From: Symbiodinium natans
Taxonomy: Eukaryota > Sar > Dinophyceae > Suessiales > Symbiodiniaceae
Assembly: GCA_905221605.1 (NCBI GenBank)
Contig: CAJNDS010001013.1
Coordinates: 126,001 to 190,000 of the forward strand
Direction: 5' to 3'
DNA: 64,000 nucleotides
Notes under the pieces: model-generated
Database searches by the model: none
Seen by the model: only the letters and a program-made list of their open reading frames with translations
What the model was told of the DNA's origin: nothing
Part shown: positions 21,590 through 32,617 of the stretch, piece by piece
Layout of the letters: the number at the start of each line of letters is the position of its first letter
How positions within the stretch are numbered: position 1 is the stretch's first letter
Translations under genes and position numbers: made by a program

Positions 21590-22885
21590 GGTAATTGGCT
21601 TGGTCTTGTTGAGGTCGAAGCCAAACGGGAACGTCAAGAAGTAAACATCCTCAGAGCTGGTTTAGGGATATTTAGGGTTTAGGGTTTAGGGTTTCGGGTG
21701 CTGTGGCTACTATTTTGGAGGTTCATGTGGGTAGTCAGAAGTAGGTTCTAAGCATGGTCACTTAACTTATAAACTTACATATCTATTGGGGTATATAACC
21801 CTACGTATAACTGCTGCTACTACAGGGAGGAGGCCCCCTGTACTGTACGAATGGCCCTTGCAACTCGGGACCCCTACTTGTACAGGACTAAAACGCTGTG
21901 GAAGTTTTGCTAGTTCTGCTGGTGCCCTAATTGCATCTATCCGGCGGCCAAGCCGCGTGCAGGCTACCATCCGGCAGCCTAAACTGCACGGTCACATACG
22001 GGACGTCCAGGTCTGCCTCGTCAAAGACCGGCTCCGCTTGTGCGGCGGCGGCGGCTGGCGCAGCAGATGCTGCTGCCGTCTCGGGCGGCCTTGCGGCAGT
22101 CGGCTGCGTAGAGAGAGGCGGTGCCTTCGGCTGCGGCTTCTCCGCCGGATCAGCCGCAGCTTTGGGAGCCGGGGATGGTGCGGCCGGCGCAGGTTTGGCA
22201 GGTTCCGCAGCCGGCGTGGGCGCCGGCGCAGCCGGCGCGGGCGCAAGCGGCGGGGGGCCTTTCGGTGCCTTGGCTTTGCGACGCGAGACTACACGGGAAC
22301 TGCTCACCACAAGTCATCTCTTCAGTCGGCTCCTGTGCTCGAAAACTCTAAATCAATGCAATGCGAGCCTGAGTCGTGTATGCTTCTAGATCCTATGAAT
22401 CTCCACCAAAAGGCCTCAAACCCAGAGACTCCAATACCCGATTATAAGGAATATCCCTTGAACCATGTCTAAGGAACCCTATTATAATTAATCCAAGGAA
22501 TTGTACCGTGCCCCCTACATTAGCTCTAGAGGCTATTGCAATGGGCGAGCTTTGCAAGTTCAGGAATTCCCAAAGCCCAAAGCCCCCAAAACCCCAAACC
22601 CAAAACCCTAAAACTCTCAAACCCTAAAACCCTAAAACCCGGAAAACCCTAAAACCCTAAAACCCTAAACACCCTAAAACCCCAAAAGCCCTAAAACCCT
22701 AAATCTCCAAAATCTACAACCCCAAAAGCCCTAAGTACCCCTAAATAACCCTCAACCCTAAAACAAACCCTGAAAACCCCTCTGAAAGTACAGGGCCCCG
22801 GTGCAGGTGCCGGGCCTGGCCTAGGGGAGGTCTTGACCTCCGCTGGCGCCGGGGCAGGCGAGCTGTCCTGGAGCAATTCTTTGAC
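21590..22885 (-). CDS. Pro/Ala-rich protein, three internal exons
   Basis: Three minus-strand exons join in frame. 22805-22885: VKELLQDSSPAPAPAEVKTS..PGPAP. 21972-22268: APKGPPPLAPAPAAP.., a 70-residue Pro/Ala/Lys-rich linker, then EADLDVPYVTVQFRLP. 21590-21649: DVYFLTFPFGFDLNKTKPIT. Introns are GC-AG (22269-22804) and GA-AG (21650-21971). The first repeats GCACCG at donor and downstream exon start, the second repeats GATG. The linker suggests a flexible or secreted/adaptor protein; the ordered tail YVTVQFRLP|DVYFLTFPFGFD is not a domain I can name. A further Pro/Ala-containing island at 23675-23735 (DSDRAPAPKRVSAPGAASPF) may be an upstream exon ending at a GTAGGG donor in a telomere repeat. 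Start and stop codons not found. The plus-strand ORFs at 21786-22472 are shadows of the GC-rich linker. Confidence 0.6.
22411..22520. mobile_element. Family C element inside a predicted intron
   Basis: AACCCAGAGACTCCAATACCC, AAGGAATATCCCTTGAACC, TAAGGAACCC, then AATCCAAGGAATT. It lies in the intron 22269-22804 of the Pro/Ala-rich gene. Confidence 0.65.
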
Positions 22886-22995
22886 CTCGGATGCAGGTTT
22901 AGGCTGCAGGGTGTAGGGTGTAGGGTTTAGGGTTTAGGGTTAGGGTTTAGGGTTCAGGGTTCAGGGTTCAGGGTTCAGGGTTTAGGGTTTAGGGC
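22577..22995. repeat. CCCTAAAA-type and TTTAGGG arrays in a predicted intron and 5' of an exon
   Basis: 22577-22690 is built mainly of 8-base CCCTAAAA/CCCCAAAA units. 22905-22995 is TTTAGGG/TTCAGGG. They flank exon 22805-22885. Confidence 0.85.
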
Positions 22996-22999
22996 ATGT

Positions 23000-23560
23000 T
23001 TGTAGGGTCTGGGGTTGAAAGGGTTTCAACTTGGGGTATAGGTATAGGGGCGATACATAGCCAAGGGTCGCTTCAATGACAGAGATAGGTTTCCCCTGAC
23101 AAATACGAACCCAGAAGCCGATAAGACCCTTGGAGCCCTTTATCAGAGGAATCCGACATACCCTATGCGCCTACCCCGCAGCTTTCAGTTTTTGGATGTC
23201 CGCGGATATCCGGTTATTCTGTGAACAGTTGTTGGCGTACCAGTACAGGCTATGCACTGTCCTGTTCCTGTACGTAGCTCTAGGCTAGTTTGGAATGTGT
23301 ACAATATGCTGGCTGGGCAAACCCCGAAAGCGGCGCAACACGTCAGTTGTTAATTAGCTCTGCAATAGTTTGTATCCCATCATGTTGGCGTGCTTCTCGC
23401 TTGGATGGTCCGCAGTTACTGTATGACACTGTATGCATAAACCAGTAAACCCCCCAACCCCCGGGCTAAAACCCCCAAACCTCCCAACCTTCATTATTCC
23501 TGCTAGATAAAGAAACCCAAAAAGCTTAAAGTTCTACTTTGGCTAAGTAATGAGTTATGT
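23000..23560. other. Unique sequence, nothing recognised
   Basis: No long frame, no palindromic element and few telomere units. If the island at 23675-23735 belongs to the Pro/Ala-rich gene, this stretch lies downstream of that exon, in the intron leading to exon 22805-22885. Confidence 0.3.
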
Positions 23561-23668
23561 GATCCTAAACCCTAAACCCTAAACCCTAAAGACTAAACCG
23601 TAAACCCGAAACCCGAAACCCTAAACCCGAAACCCTAAACCCTAAACTCTAAACCCTAAACCCTACCC
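23561..23668 (-). repeat. Degenerate CCCTAAA array
   Basis: About fifteen units with CCCGAAA and CCGTAAA variants. A short opposite array lies at 23764-23793; the two flank the island 23670-23760. Confidence 0.9.
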
Positions 23669-23999
23669 AAATGGTGAAGCTGCCCCAGGTGCCGACACGC
23701 GCTTCGGCGCCGGCGCACGGTCCGAATCCTGGAAACCCCGCGGGGTCCCCAGATCTTCGGTTGTTTAGGGTTTAGGGTTTAGGGTTTAGGGCTACGTAGA
23801 TCTTCCAGTCGCTGTCTAGGATTGCCCTTAAAACCCTCTGACAAAAATCTTCCTGAATGTGATCCTCTTGAACCCAATGGAGGAAAACTCAAAAATGTCC
23901 CAAAGGGTCTTCCGAGTCGTTTAGGGGGTTTAGGAATTCAGGGGCTTAGGTGGTTAAGGATTTAGGGTTCAGGGGCTTAGGGTTTGGGATGACCTAGAG

Positions 24000-24650
24000 C
24001 TCCAAAATGCTCAACATCATGGACTGCAACCCTTGTCTGGTTGATTGCAGCGGCCGCTCTCTTTAAGGTTGAGTATGGCTATGCGGCCTGTCTTGCAGCA
24101 GCCCGGCGGACAGTTCCACGTTGTTCTTGAATCGGCCACGCCATTTCTGGAATCCGGATCTTCCTCTTGCTCCGGAAAATCTTCGTGCGTCTGCAACCCC
24201 AGTGCAGGCCGAGAATCAGCCGCCAGAAAAGAAAACAATTCTGAAAACAATTCTGCATTTATCGTTTACTCTTCAGCAAGAGACCTGCAACGTTCGGTCA
24301 GGGCAAACCAGCCCTTGTTGCGGATCTCAGCTGTCGTCAGGGGCACGTGTGGCTAGCCGGAAAATAGAAACTAGCAGACTAGATCCAACTATGTCATAGG
24401 GTTTAGAGGGTTTGCGCGTTGAGGGTTCTTGTCAGGGTTTGGGCTTTATCGTGTTGAGGGGTCAGGGCCGGGGATTTCAGAGTCCAGTCGTAAGTTTAGC
24501 GAGCAGGGTTTATGGATTTTCGGAGCTATGCTGTAGGGTCTGGCCGAACGTTTTGAAGGACTCTGGCAGAGGCTGGAGTGTGAGGACATGCAGGGATGAG
24601 GTGTTTTTGAGGGTGAAGGCTTCGCATCGGGTTTAGGGTTTAGGGTTTAT
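24000..24650. other. Unassigned overlapping ORFs
   Basis: Overlapping frames are open on both strands between 24010 and 24400 (minus 24017-24250; plus 24045-24356 and 24121-24399). None shows a known domain. By analogy with the rest of the window a minus-strand exon is most likely, but I cannot choose a frame. Confidence 0.25.
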
Positions 24651-24777
24651 AATAGGGTCTAGGGCTTAAGGTTTAGGCTTAATGAGACCGGGGACGGGGG
24701 GGTGGGGGGTAGGTGGGTGGTGGTGGCGTGGGGTGGGGGTGTTCTATCGGTCGAAAAGAATCCAGAGCGACCCTACA

Positions 24778-24930
24778 CCCTAAACCGTCAACCCTAAATC
24801 CTCGGCACTAAACCAACAAGACCCTAAACCGTAAAACCTAAACCCTAAACCCAACCACCCCAAACCCTAAACCCTAAACCCTAAACCCTTAACCCTTAAC
24901 CCTAAACCCTAAACCCTAGACCCTAACCCC
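24778..24930 (-). repeat. Degenerate CCCTAAA array
   Basis: About twenty units with point variants. Confidence 0.88.
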
Positions 24931-25436
24931 TCTCAAACCTGAAGTTTCCACCCTCAGCCCAAGCAAGTGTTTATTGCTTCGGGTTTAGGGTTTAGGGCTT
25001 AGGGTGGTTCAGGAAATTTCCCAGCCTCCCGCTCTTTTGAGGAACTCTTCCTGAAGCTTTGCGCACAAGCGTTTACAGGATTGTGAGGTTTAGGGTTGGC
25101 TTGGATTCGGGTAATTGCCGGTTCTTCTTATTTTGATAGTATCACTATGATTACTAGTAAGTGCCTTTTTTTGAGGGCGGGGGGAGGTGAGCTTTTCATT
25201 CTCAACCCAAGCCCCTTCTCTGCGAGACTTGAGCTACAGTTAGCTAAACCCTAAGCCCTAGAGCAACCTTCTATGCCCTCACGATACCCATACTTGACAT
25301 ATATATATATATATACATAAAATATCTTCATATGTATATACATAAAGGTTTGCCTTTTACAGGAACATAGGCCATTCTAGGTATACCCCTAAACCTGATA
25401 CCCCAAACCCTGAAACCAACCCTTGTAACGCAGGGA

Positions 25437-25510
25437 CTGCACCCTTGAATATTCCTTAAAATAGAATGGGGTTCCTTAAATGGTTTAAGGAATACTCCTC
25501 TATTACCCAG
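25437..25510. mobile_element. Family C element, partial
   Basis: TTGAATATTCCTTAAAATAG and GGTTTAAGGAATACTCC are inverted arms. Confidence 0.55.
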
Positions 25511-25884
25511 GCCCCTGGGAGTATCCAAAAAGTAGATCCCCCTTTAAGGGTTCCTAAGAATGACCCAAGAGTAGTATAGGGTACTCTCTGGGGGTTCTAC
25601 CCCCCTAAATCCTGAACCCTAAACTCTACACCCTAATACCTAAACACTGAACCCTAAACCCTAAACCCTAAACCGGGTGTGGGTAAGGAGTATTGGAGTC
25701 TCTGAACAGGGGAAGCCTCCGGACGCACGAAGCGCCTGGTTTCCATCGGGCGCCCCCCGAAGCCCAACCCAAAGACCCCAATACCCTTGCTTAGAAAACC
25801 CTCAACCCTAAACCCTAAACCCGGAGCCCTGAACCCTGAACCCTAAACCTTAGGGAATCCCAAACCCCCAAATAACCTTAACCG

Positions 25885-25922
25885 CCCCCCCCCCCCCCCA
25901 AAAAAAAAAAAAAAAAAAAAAA
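25885..25922. repeat. Poly-C/poly-A tract
   Basis: A C run of about 15 followed directly by an A run of about 24 on the plus strand. Confidence 0.95.
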
Positions 25923-25949
25923 ACTCTACACTAAGCCGACAAGGCCGCC

Positions 25950-26015
25950 GGGACACGTCTGCGGGGCCACTTCGCCGTCGTACTTGGTGACCCACTGCAT
26001 TGGAGGCATCTGAAC
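25950..26015 (-). CDS. Exon-like island
   Basis: Minus strand after CTCCTTTGCAG: AVQMPPMQWVTKYDGEVAPQ then TCPGG. The polypyrimidine-AG is good but the following base is C, unlike the AG|G rule in resolved genes. No family recognised. Confidence 0.3.
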
Positions 26016-26259
26016 GGCTGCAAAGGAGGGTTTTAGGGTTTAGGGTTTAGGGCTTGGGGTTGAGGGTTTAGGGTTGGAGCAAGTGCATAGGCTCAGGGCT
26101 CTAGAGGGCTTAGGACGGGATTTAAGGCCGTGAGGGTTAAGGGTTTGGGGTCTAGGACTGTGCGGGTCTCAGGGCTTCCCTTGTCAAGCATTTGTTTTAG
26201 CTTGTAAGCTCAGGATGGGGCGTGCTCAGGGAACTAAAGAAGTCAAAGTCTGCAAATGG

Positions 26260-26442
26260 GGAATGTTCCCCCTTACGCTAACAGTCCTTAATAGGGACTA
26301 CAGTACCCCCTGTTACAATCTCTACCGAGGACTGTTGCTTATACTAACAGTCCTTCATAGAAATTATAGTACCGCCCCCCCCCCCCCCCCCCTATTGTCA
26401 TTCCTTAGCAAGGACTGTTAGTATAAGGGGGAACATCCCAGT
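26260..26442. mobile_element. Family F element, compound copy
   Basis: GAATGTTCCCCCTTACGCTA, ACAGTCCTTAATAGGGACTA, a second internal ACAGTCCTTCATAG, a poly-C run, then AAGGACTGTTAGTATAAGGG and GGAACATCCC. It looks like a copy with one arm duplicated. Confidence 0.8.
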
Positions 26443-27412
26443 CTGAAAAGGAAGAGCCAGTGTCAGTGGCAGAAGTTTCAAGCAATGTCAGCCGGGCAGC
26501 TTTTCCCCGTCCAACCCCCCCGGGTTTCCGAAAAAAAGGTACCTTTTTTGGGGGGTCCCTTTTATATTTGGGGTGTATATAAATGGGGTACCGCTGTTTT
26601 GGGAAAGATCCATATACCCTTCAATGGTCCTGCCATCACCCTTAGTAGTGTAGGGCTGAAGTTCGGTACCATTTTTCAATTCTGCCTGATATCTTGCCTG
26701 ATATCTTATCTCACCTGGGAAATCCCGCCTGATGGCTGCCCTTGAAAACCCAGGATCCCTACATAGGGGAGAAAAGGAAATATGACTTCAAGTCTACCCT
26801 AAACTCTGATCCCTAAACCTCTAAACCCTGAAATCCTAAACCCCTAAACCCCGCACCCAAAAGAAACTCTTAACCCTCAACCCATGTTGGAGATGTTTAT
26901 GCAAAGCAGTGCATGGAGGAGGGGGGCCTGATCTTACCAAATACAAAATACACCCGATGTTATCCCCTTCACACAGGGTTAGGGCTTAGGGTTTAGCGTC
27001 TAGGGTTTAGGGGTTTCGGGTCTAGCGTTTCGGGCTTATCTTCAAACTCTCATAGCTGATAGAGGAAACGCCAGATTTTGCGTTTAGGGTTTTAGGGCTG
27101 AGGGTTTAGGGCTTTAGGGCTTAGGGTGTAAGGTTTCGCCTTAATCCCGAAAAGGGCCCAGTGAGCCTGTGTCGGTGAAGGGTCGCGTCCCACGACGCTG
27201 CTTGCTGCACTGGCGTCGTCGAGGCCAGGAGTGGAGCCCTGGATAGAGCTTAGGGTTCAGATGGGGTTTAGGGTTTAGGGTTTATAGGGTTTAGGGCCGG
27301 GTTTAGGAGGTTCGGTGTTCAGACACAGATTGGTGTTCAGACACAGGTTAGGGTTCTGGGTTGAGGCTACACGTGTTCGTCTGATAACATCCATCTGCTT
27401 TGTTATCTTTCC

Positions 27413-27622
27413 TCCGTCTCTCTCTCTCTCTCCCGCTCTCTCTCCCACTCCCCCTTCCTCCCTCCCTCCCTCGCTCGCTCCTCTCTGTGTGGCTCTCTCT
27501 CTCTCTCTCTGTCTCTCACTCTGTCTCTGTCTCTCTCTCTCGCTCTCCCTCTCTCTCTCTCTGTCTCTCTCTCTCTCTCTCTCCCTCCCTGCCTCCCTCT
27601 CCTCTCTCTCTCTCTCTCTCTG
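27413..27622. repeat. CT/CCT/GT pyrimidine microsatellite
   Basis: About 200 bp of (CT)n with CCCTCC and CTGT interruptions. ORFs on both strands here are low-complexity artefacts. Confidence 0.97.
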
Positions 27623-27819
27623 TACACTCCCATTACACACGCTGTGTCCGTAGGCCCTGAGCCCTAACCCCTTCCTTCTAAAGCCTCCCTGCTGCCGTTT
27701 TGGGGCAGACTCGCGCCTGCCAAAGCTCTCCAGATCTTCCAAGATAGCTTACTGTAAGGGTTTAGGATTTAGGGTTGAAGGTTTAGGGTTGGCTCCGACT
27801 CTAGGGATGTTTACTGCCT

Positions 27820-27892
27820 GGGGTTTAGGGTTTAGGGTTTAGGGTTTAGGGTTTAGGGTTTAGGGTTTAGGGTTTAGGGTTTAGGGTTTAGT
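27820..27892 (+). repeat. Interstitial telomeric array, TTTAGGG on +
   Basis: Ten perfect units. Confidence 0.96.
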
Positions 27893-28245
27893 TCCCTACA
27901 AGAAGGACAACCGGGCTAGAATTATGTAGTTGAGAGGTTCGTTTCTTGTTTAGGCCCCGAAGCCCCTACACTCCCTAAGCCTGAAGAAAGGCTTAAGTTC
28001 TGGAAACCCAGACTTTTACTTCAAGACAAGCTCAGGAAGGGAGGGTCCAAGGTGGGGGGTGCCGTGCAAAAGTAGATCACATCCCTAACCCCTAAGCCCT
28101 AGACCGCGGTATATAGGGCACTGAGGGTTATACAAGTGATACTTCCCGCTTAAAAGGATCGAGAACAGATGATGGACACAAAGATCCTGACAGCTACCCC
28201 TTCGTCAAGGAATGAACTGTAAATCACACTAAGGATCCCTATATA

Positions 28246-28296
28246 GGTTTAGGGTTTAGGGTTTAGGGTTTAGGGTTTAGGGTTTAGGGTTTAGGG
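28246..28296 (+). repeat. Interstitial telomeric array, TTTAGGG on +
   Basis: Seven perfect units. Confidence 0.95.
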
Positions 28297-28445
28297 TCTG
28301 AGGTATGTTTCTTAATTAAAGGGGTTGGGGCTCTCTGGGAAGCCCAGCAGTTCTAAAGTATTGGGTAAGTGAAGTCGAATCACGCACACGTGGCTGGCAG
28401 GGTGTTCGGGTAAAATCTTCCCTAATTCAGCCTGCTTGGCCGTCG

Positions 28446-28528
28446 GGTTTAGGGTTTTAGGGTTTTAGGGTTTTAGGGTCTTAGGGTCTTAGGGTTTTAG
28501 GGTTTAGGGTTTCAGGGTTTTAGGGTTG
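28446..28528 (+). repeat. Octamer array TTTTAGGG
   Basis: The unit here is mostly eight bases (TTTTAGGG, with TCTTAGGG), not the heptamer. Confidence 0.9.
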
Positions 28529-28699
28529 TGTTGACATCCTCCGAGCTGCCTCAACCCTGAAGGTGACCCTAAACCTTGAAGCCCAAACCCTGCCCAAGAT
28601 CAACCTTGAGGATGCTGAATCCTAGACCCGGCTCTTCTTTACGAACATGAACCAGTTCATCATGATGAGGGTCAACCCTACTACTGGTAACTCGATGTA

Positions 28700-28778
28700 A
28701 GTTAATGACCAAAACACAGATTCTAGTACCCCCGAGTAGAATCCACATTCTGGACTGTTAGTATAAGGGTGAACATCC
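28700..28778. mobile_element. Family F element, truncated
   Basis: Ends in GGACTGTTAGTATAAGGGTG and AACATCC, with CAGATTCTAGTACCCCCGAG upstream. The left terminus is missing. Confidence 0.5.
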
Positions 28779-28779
28779 T

Positions 28780-28902
28780 CAAACCCTAAACCCAAAACCC
28801 TAAACCCTGAACCCTGAACCCTGAAACCTGAACCCTAAACCCTAAACCCTAAACTCTAATCCCTCATCCCTAAACCCTAAACCCTAAACCCTAAACCCCA
28901 AG
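28780..28902 (-). repeat. Degenerate CCCTAAA/CCCTGAA array
   Basis: About seventeen units. Confidence 0.9.
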
Positions 28903-29645
28903 CCATGACGCCCCCTGCCTCCTCGCGCGAGCGCACGCCGGGGCTGCGTTGCACGTCCGACGCGGATGTCTTCTCTATGAAGCATCTCCTTCGGCAGACG
29001 CGGATGTAAAAGTATGTAACTTCCAACTTTATGGTTTAGGCAGAGGGTTTTGGATGCGGCTGTTGATGAACCTGAAATGGAATGAACCTGAACAGTAAAC
29101 CCTAAACACCAAACCCAACTAGGTGTTCTAGCTAATTTTCCGGAGAAAAGAGATTTACGGTTTAGGGCTTCTTGCCTAACTAAGCCTGTCAAAACCTCTT
29201 GAGCGGTGCCGACAGAAAGTCCGTAACCCCAAACCGCCGACTTTTTCTTCTGGGGCAGGCTGTGATGCTCTCTGTTTGGGCTGATGAAACATATGTGCGG
29301 GTCTGCACTACCCGGAGAGCCCATTACTTTCAACAAAGGAGAAAATTCCTGTGTTCATGAAAGGCCCCTGTGTTTTTGAAGGTTTAGGTGCCTTCCTCAA
29401 TTAAGGGGCATTGGGCTTTCTGGGTAGTTTGCCCCCGGGTTGCATATAGGGCCCGCAGCCCTGTGGACAGAAGGGCACATTTTCGGTGTAGGGTTTATGG
29501 GGTTTAGGGATTAGGGCTCAGGGTTCCGAGCGTAGAGTTTGCTGCTTCTAAGGGCTTCACGACTTCGCGACACCCAGAACCAGCACCCCCAAATCTTCCA
29601 CACTGTATACTTCAAAACCTTCATTATAAATCCTTACAAAACCTA

Positions 29646-29756
29646 TCTTAGGGTAGTTTCGTGGTCTCGCAGTTATGGGCCAGGGGACCGTACTTCAGAA
29701 CCCTTTAAAGGAGGGACCATATTAACGGACCATGCAACTCCCCTTAGGATCGAAAA
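29646..29756. mobile_element. Family E palindromic element
   Basis: CTTAGGGTAGTTTCGTGGTC on the left and GGACCATGCAACTCCCCTTA on the right, with AGGGGACC/GGGACC inside. Related pieces occur at 8856-8910 and 49162-49214. Confidence 0.65.
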
Positions 29757-29972
29757 AGCCCTAAACCCTAAACCCTAAATCCTAAATCCTAAACCCTAAA
29801 CCCTAAACCGCCTCCATGTGTTATGGTAGAGGAATAACCCTTAATTGCGAAGATGCGGGTCGCCAGCCATCAAGAACTCACCCAACCCTAAACCCTAAAC
29901 CCTAAACCCTAAACCCTAAACCCTAAACCCTAAACCCTAAACCCTAAACCCTAAACCCTAAACCCTAAAGCC
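29757..29972 (-). repeat. Two CCCTAAA arrays
   Basis: 29757-29812 and 29884-29972 (about 13 units), separated by 70 bp of unique sequence. Confidence 0.94.
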
Positions 29973-30219
29973 TAATGCCATGCAAGGATCTCTGCTGGTG
30001 TCAGGTGGGCCTGGTGCCTGCCATCACCGGCAAAAAGCTGTAAGGGAAAGAAAACCTAAGGATCCCCAGCGCAACCTAGTGCTCCCTTTCCGCAATGGGC
30101 AGCTTTAGAAGGAACCTAAGAATTCTCAAAAGTTGGGTTTAGGGTTTAGGCTTCTGGCCTACTTAAAACGGGTCTAGGCACAAGAGACGATGAACCTCTG
30201 TTTTTTGGGCCTACCTACT

Positions 30220-30237
30220 CCCCCCCCCCCCCCCCCC
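30220..30237. repeat. Poly-C tract
   Basis: A run of about 17 cytosines. Confidence 0.9.
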
Positions 30238-30483
30238 AAAATGGAACTCGCTACATTTTAGTCGGGGTTCAGGGTTTTAGGGAGGAGGTAGTATACAAAA
30301 CACATGAGGCTCCTTCAGAAAAAAAGCTACTTTTTGTGGCATAGACGACACTACGTACAGTTGAGGTTTAGTGTTTGCTTCTCATAAGCTGTATTGGGTG
30401 CAAAAGGGTACACCACTTCGGAGAACTGACCATGTAGCAGCAGCCCGGGAGGCTTAAGGTGGAATTCGGGTAACCCAAGTTTG

Positions 30484-30544
30484 TATACGCATATGTATAT
30501 GTATATATTTGTATGTATATATATATATATATATATATATACAT
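30484..30544. repeat. TA microsatellite
   Basis: TATATGTATATA and (TA)n. Confidence 0.93.
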
Positions 30545-30676
30545 ACCTTTGTGTGTACACCACAAAACAAACAACTTTTAGAGGCATGTAGGCTACAGCC
30601 AATGGAGTTGCCAACCAACACCCACAGGGACATCGGCAAGAAGGACTCTGCTCCGGGTGCAGGACGCTTGAAAAAC

Positions 30677-30832
30677 CATGAACCCAATGAACCCAACGAA
30701 CCCAATGAACCCAATGAACCCAATGAATCCAATGAACCCAATGAACCCAATGAACTCTGTGAACCCTGTGAACCCTGTGAACCCTGTGAACCCTGTGAAC
30801 CCTGTGAACCCTGTGAACCCTCTGAACCCTGA
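30677..30832. repeat. Nonamer tandem repeat GAACCCAAT / GAACCCTGT
   Basis: About eight GAACCCAAT-type units followed by about eight GAACCCTGT-type units. Because the unit is 9 bp, all six frames give tripeptide repeats (NEP/CEP on plus, VHR/VHW or GSQ/GSL on minus). It probably derives from the telomere-like AACCC core, not from a gene. Confidence 0.9.
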
Positions 30833-30991
30833 GCCCTAAACCCAAGAACGACCTGGCACGCCCCAAGACTCGACACCAGAAGGCAATTGTCTTAGGGCAG
30901 TTGCAAGGGCCTGGTGTGGGCCCTCAGTTTGGGCAAGCTTATACACTCCTTGCGCACCATACAACACCCAAGGGGGCCCATACTGCAGAAC

Positions 30992-31050
30992 TAACCCTAA
31001 ACCCTAAACCCTAAACCCTAAACCCTAAACCCTAAACCCTAAACCCCTTT
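30992..31050 (-). repeat. Interstitial telomeric array, CCCTAAA on +
   Basis: Eight units. Confidence 0.95.
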
Positions 31051-31156
31051 CAAAAGATGAGGGACGGGAGCCTTTGACCATGTCGCTACCCTTCGAACTC
31101 ATGGTCTGAGCTTAAACTGAGGGATTCCCAAGGAAGTAGCTTCCTTGCAGCTCATG

Positions 31157-31395
31157 GTTCCCCTAAACCCTGAACCTTGAAACCCTAAACCCTAAAACCC
31201 TGAAACCCTGAAACCCTGAAACCCTGAAACCCTGAAACCCTGAAACCCTGAAACCCTAAACCCAAAAACCCTGAAACCCTGAAACCCTGAAATCCTGAAA
31301 CCCTGAAACCCTGAAACCCTAAAACCCTAAAACCCTGAAACCCTGAAACCCTAAACCACTAACACCCTAAACCCTAAAACCCTAAACCCGAAACC
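31157..31395 (-). repeat. Octamer array CCCTGAAA
   Basis: About 28 units, mostly CCCTGAAA with some CCCTAAAA. This variant is rare elsewhere in the window, so it expanded locally. Confidence 0.93.
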
Positions 31396-31506
31396 TAAAC
31401 CTTTGTTGAGCCATCCCGTGTAGCGGCCTGGCATCTGCAAGGACCGCCTTCGGTACCTTCTGTGGGCCCGGGCTCTCTTCCGAGGGCTGCAGCTGAACTG
31501 GCCAGC

Positions 31507-31572
31507 ATTTAGGGTTTAGGGTTTAGGGTTTAGGGTTTAGGGTTTAGGGTTTAGGGTTTAGGGTTTAGGGTG
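31507..31572 (+). repeat. Interstitial telomeric array, TTTAGGG on +
   Basis: Nine units. The GC-rich island 31396-31506 between opposed arrays is open on both strands and may be an exon. Confidence 0.94.
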
Positions 31573-31694
31573 CCAGGGCAGGCTGGGGAGCTGGGCCGTG
31601 TTGCGCTGGTTGGGGTTGGTTTAGGATGACTTAGGGTTCAGGGTTTGTGGTTTAGGGTTTAGGGTGCAGGGAGCCGTGTTTGCGGCTTAGGTTG

Positions 31695-31801
31695 GGATGT
31701 GCCCTCCCTTTTATAACAGCCCATAAAAAGGGATTCGCGTACCCCCCCCCCCCCTATTTTCATCCCTATTAAGGACGGTTTGTATGAGGGGGACATCCCA
31801 A
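31695..31801. mobile_element. Family F palindromic element
   Basis: GGGATGTGCCCTCCCTTTTA..ACAGCCC and CCTATTAAGGACGG..GGGGACATCCC, with a poly-C centre. Confidence 0.7.
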
Positions 31802-31827
31802 GGTTTAGGGCATCAGAAAATGGGGTT

Positions 31828-31948
31828 GGTGTACTTGGGGGTTCATGGGTAGGTATGATTAGGGCAGGGTTCTAAGATGTTCTAAGTATGGTAACTGTAC
31901 TTCTAAGCCTTAGGGTTATTATGGGTCTACTCATGAACCTCCAAGTAG
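31828..31948. mobile_element. Family A palindromic element
   Basis: GTACTTGGGGGTTCATGGGT and CTCATGAACCTCCAAGTA arms. Confidence 0.8.
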
Positions 31949-32505
31949 GGTTCAGGGATCAGGGTTTCGGGCTTGTTTCCCTAAACCCTAGACCCTAAAC
32001 CCTTAACCCGTTCGGCTGCAGGCTTTACAGGGTTTCGGATTGCCTCGTTGGGATTTAGGGGCCTTTCGGGACTCTAGGGCTTGCTGGGGCTTTGGGGTTT
32101 AGGGTTTCAAATGTAAGGGTTCAGTTCGGATTAGTTAAGGCCCACAGTACTTTACAGTATTGAAATCCCAATCAACCCCACACCCTCCACCCCGCCATTG
32201 AGCACGTGCCGCCTCATTCCCATCCGCCCTAAACCCGAGCAAAATCGCTCTTCCTTAAGTTACTCATTTCCCTAAAACCCCACCCCCACCCTCACAAAAA
32301 CACAAAAAAAACACTCTTCCTTCTTTGTACTAGCACCCTAAGCCCCCTCCCCCCACCCTCCACAAAATGAATAGTAAGGAAACCCCGACATATACCTTAT
32401 ATAGTCCCCACATACCGAAGTAGCCCTTACATTCATACTACCCCCAAGGTCCCTTATAAGGGTGCCTCCTCCAGCCCCTCCAACAAATTGAAACGACTAG
32501 ACCTA

Positions 32506-32612
32506 GGAGTGACCTGGGAATCAAAAGGGTGCCCTTTTTGGCTTTGAGGGGATTGTGTAAGGGAACCCCCCAACCCTGCAAAAAAGGGAAACAAGAGCCC
32601 ACTCCGGGTCCG
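32506..32612. mobile_element. Family B' element
   Basis: GACCTAGGAGTGACCTGGGA, AAAAGGGTGCCCTTTTTGG, then GGGAAACAAGAGCCCACTCC and GGGTCC. Same family as RecQ intron 48894-49077. Confidence 0.7.
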
Positions 32613-32617
32613 AAAAA

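Noticed and set aside
21927-22310. UBX domain start suggested by VTVQFRLPDGS on the minus strand
   Set aside because: The DGS residues lie past a GA donor whose GATG tetramer matches the next exon in frame; with the intron removed the UBX resemblance disappears.
21786-22472. Plus-strand ORFs of 228 and 152 aa (Arg- or Gly/Ala-rich)
   Set aside because: They overlap the minus-strand Pro/Ala-rich exon 21972-22268 and result from its GC-rich third positions.
27275-27742. Arg/Glu/Ser-rich and Leu/Ser-rich ORFs on both strands
   Set aside because: Translation of the CT microsatellite.
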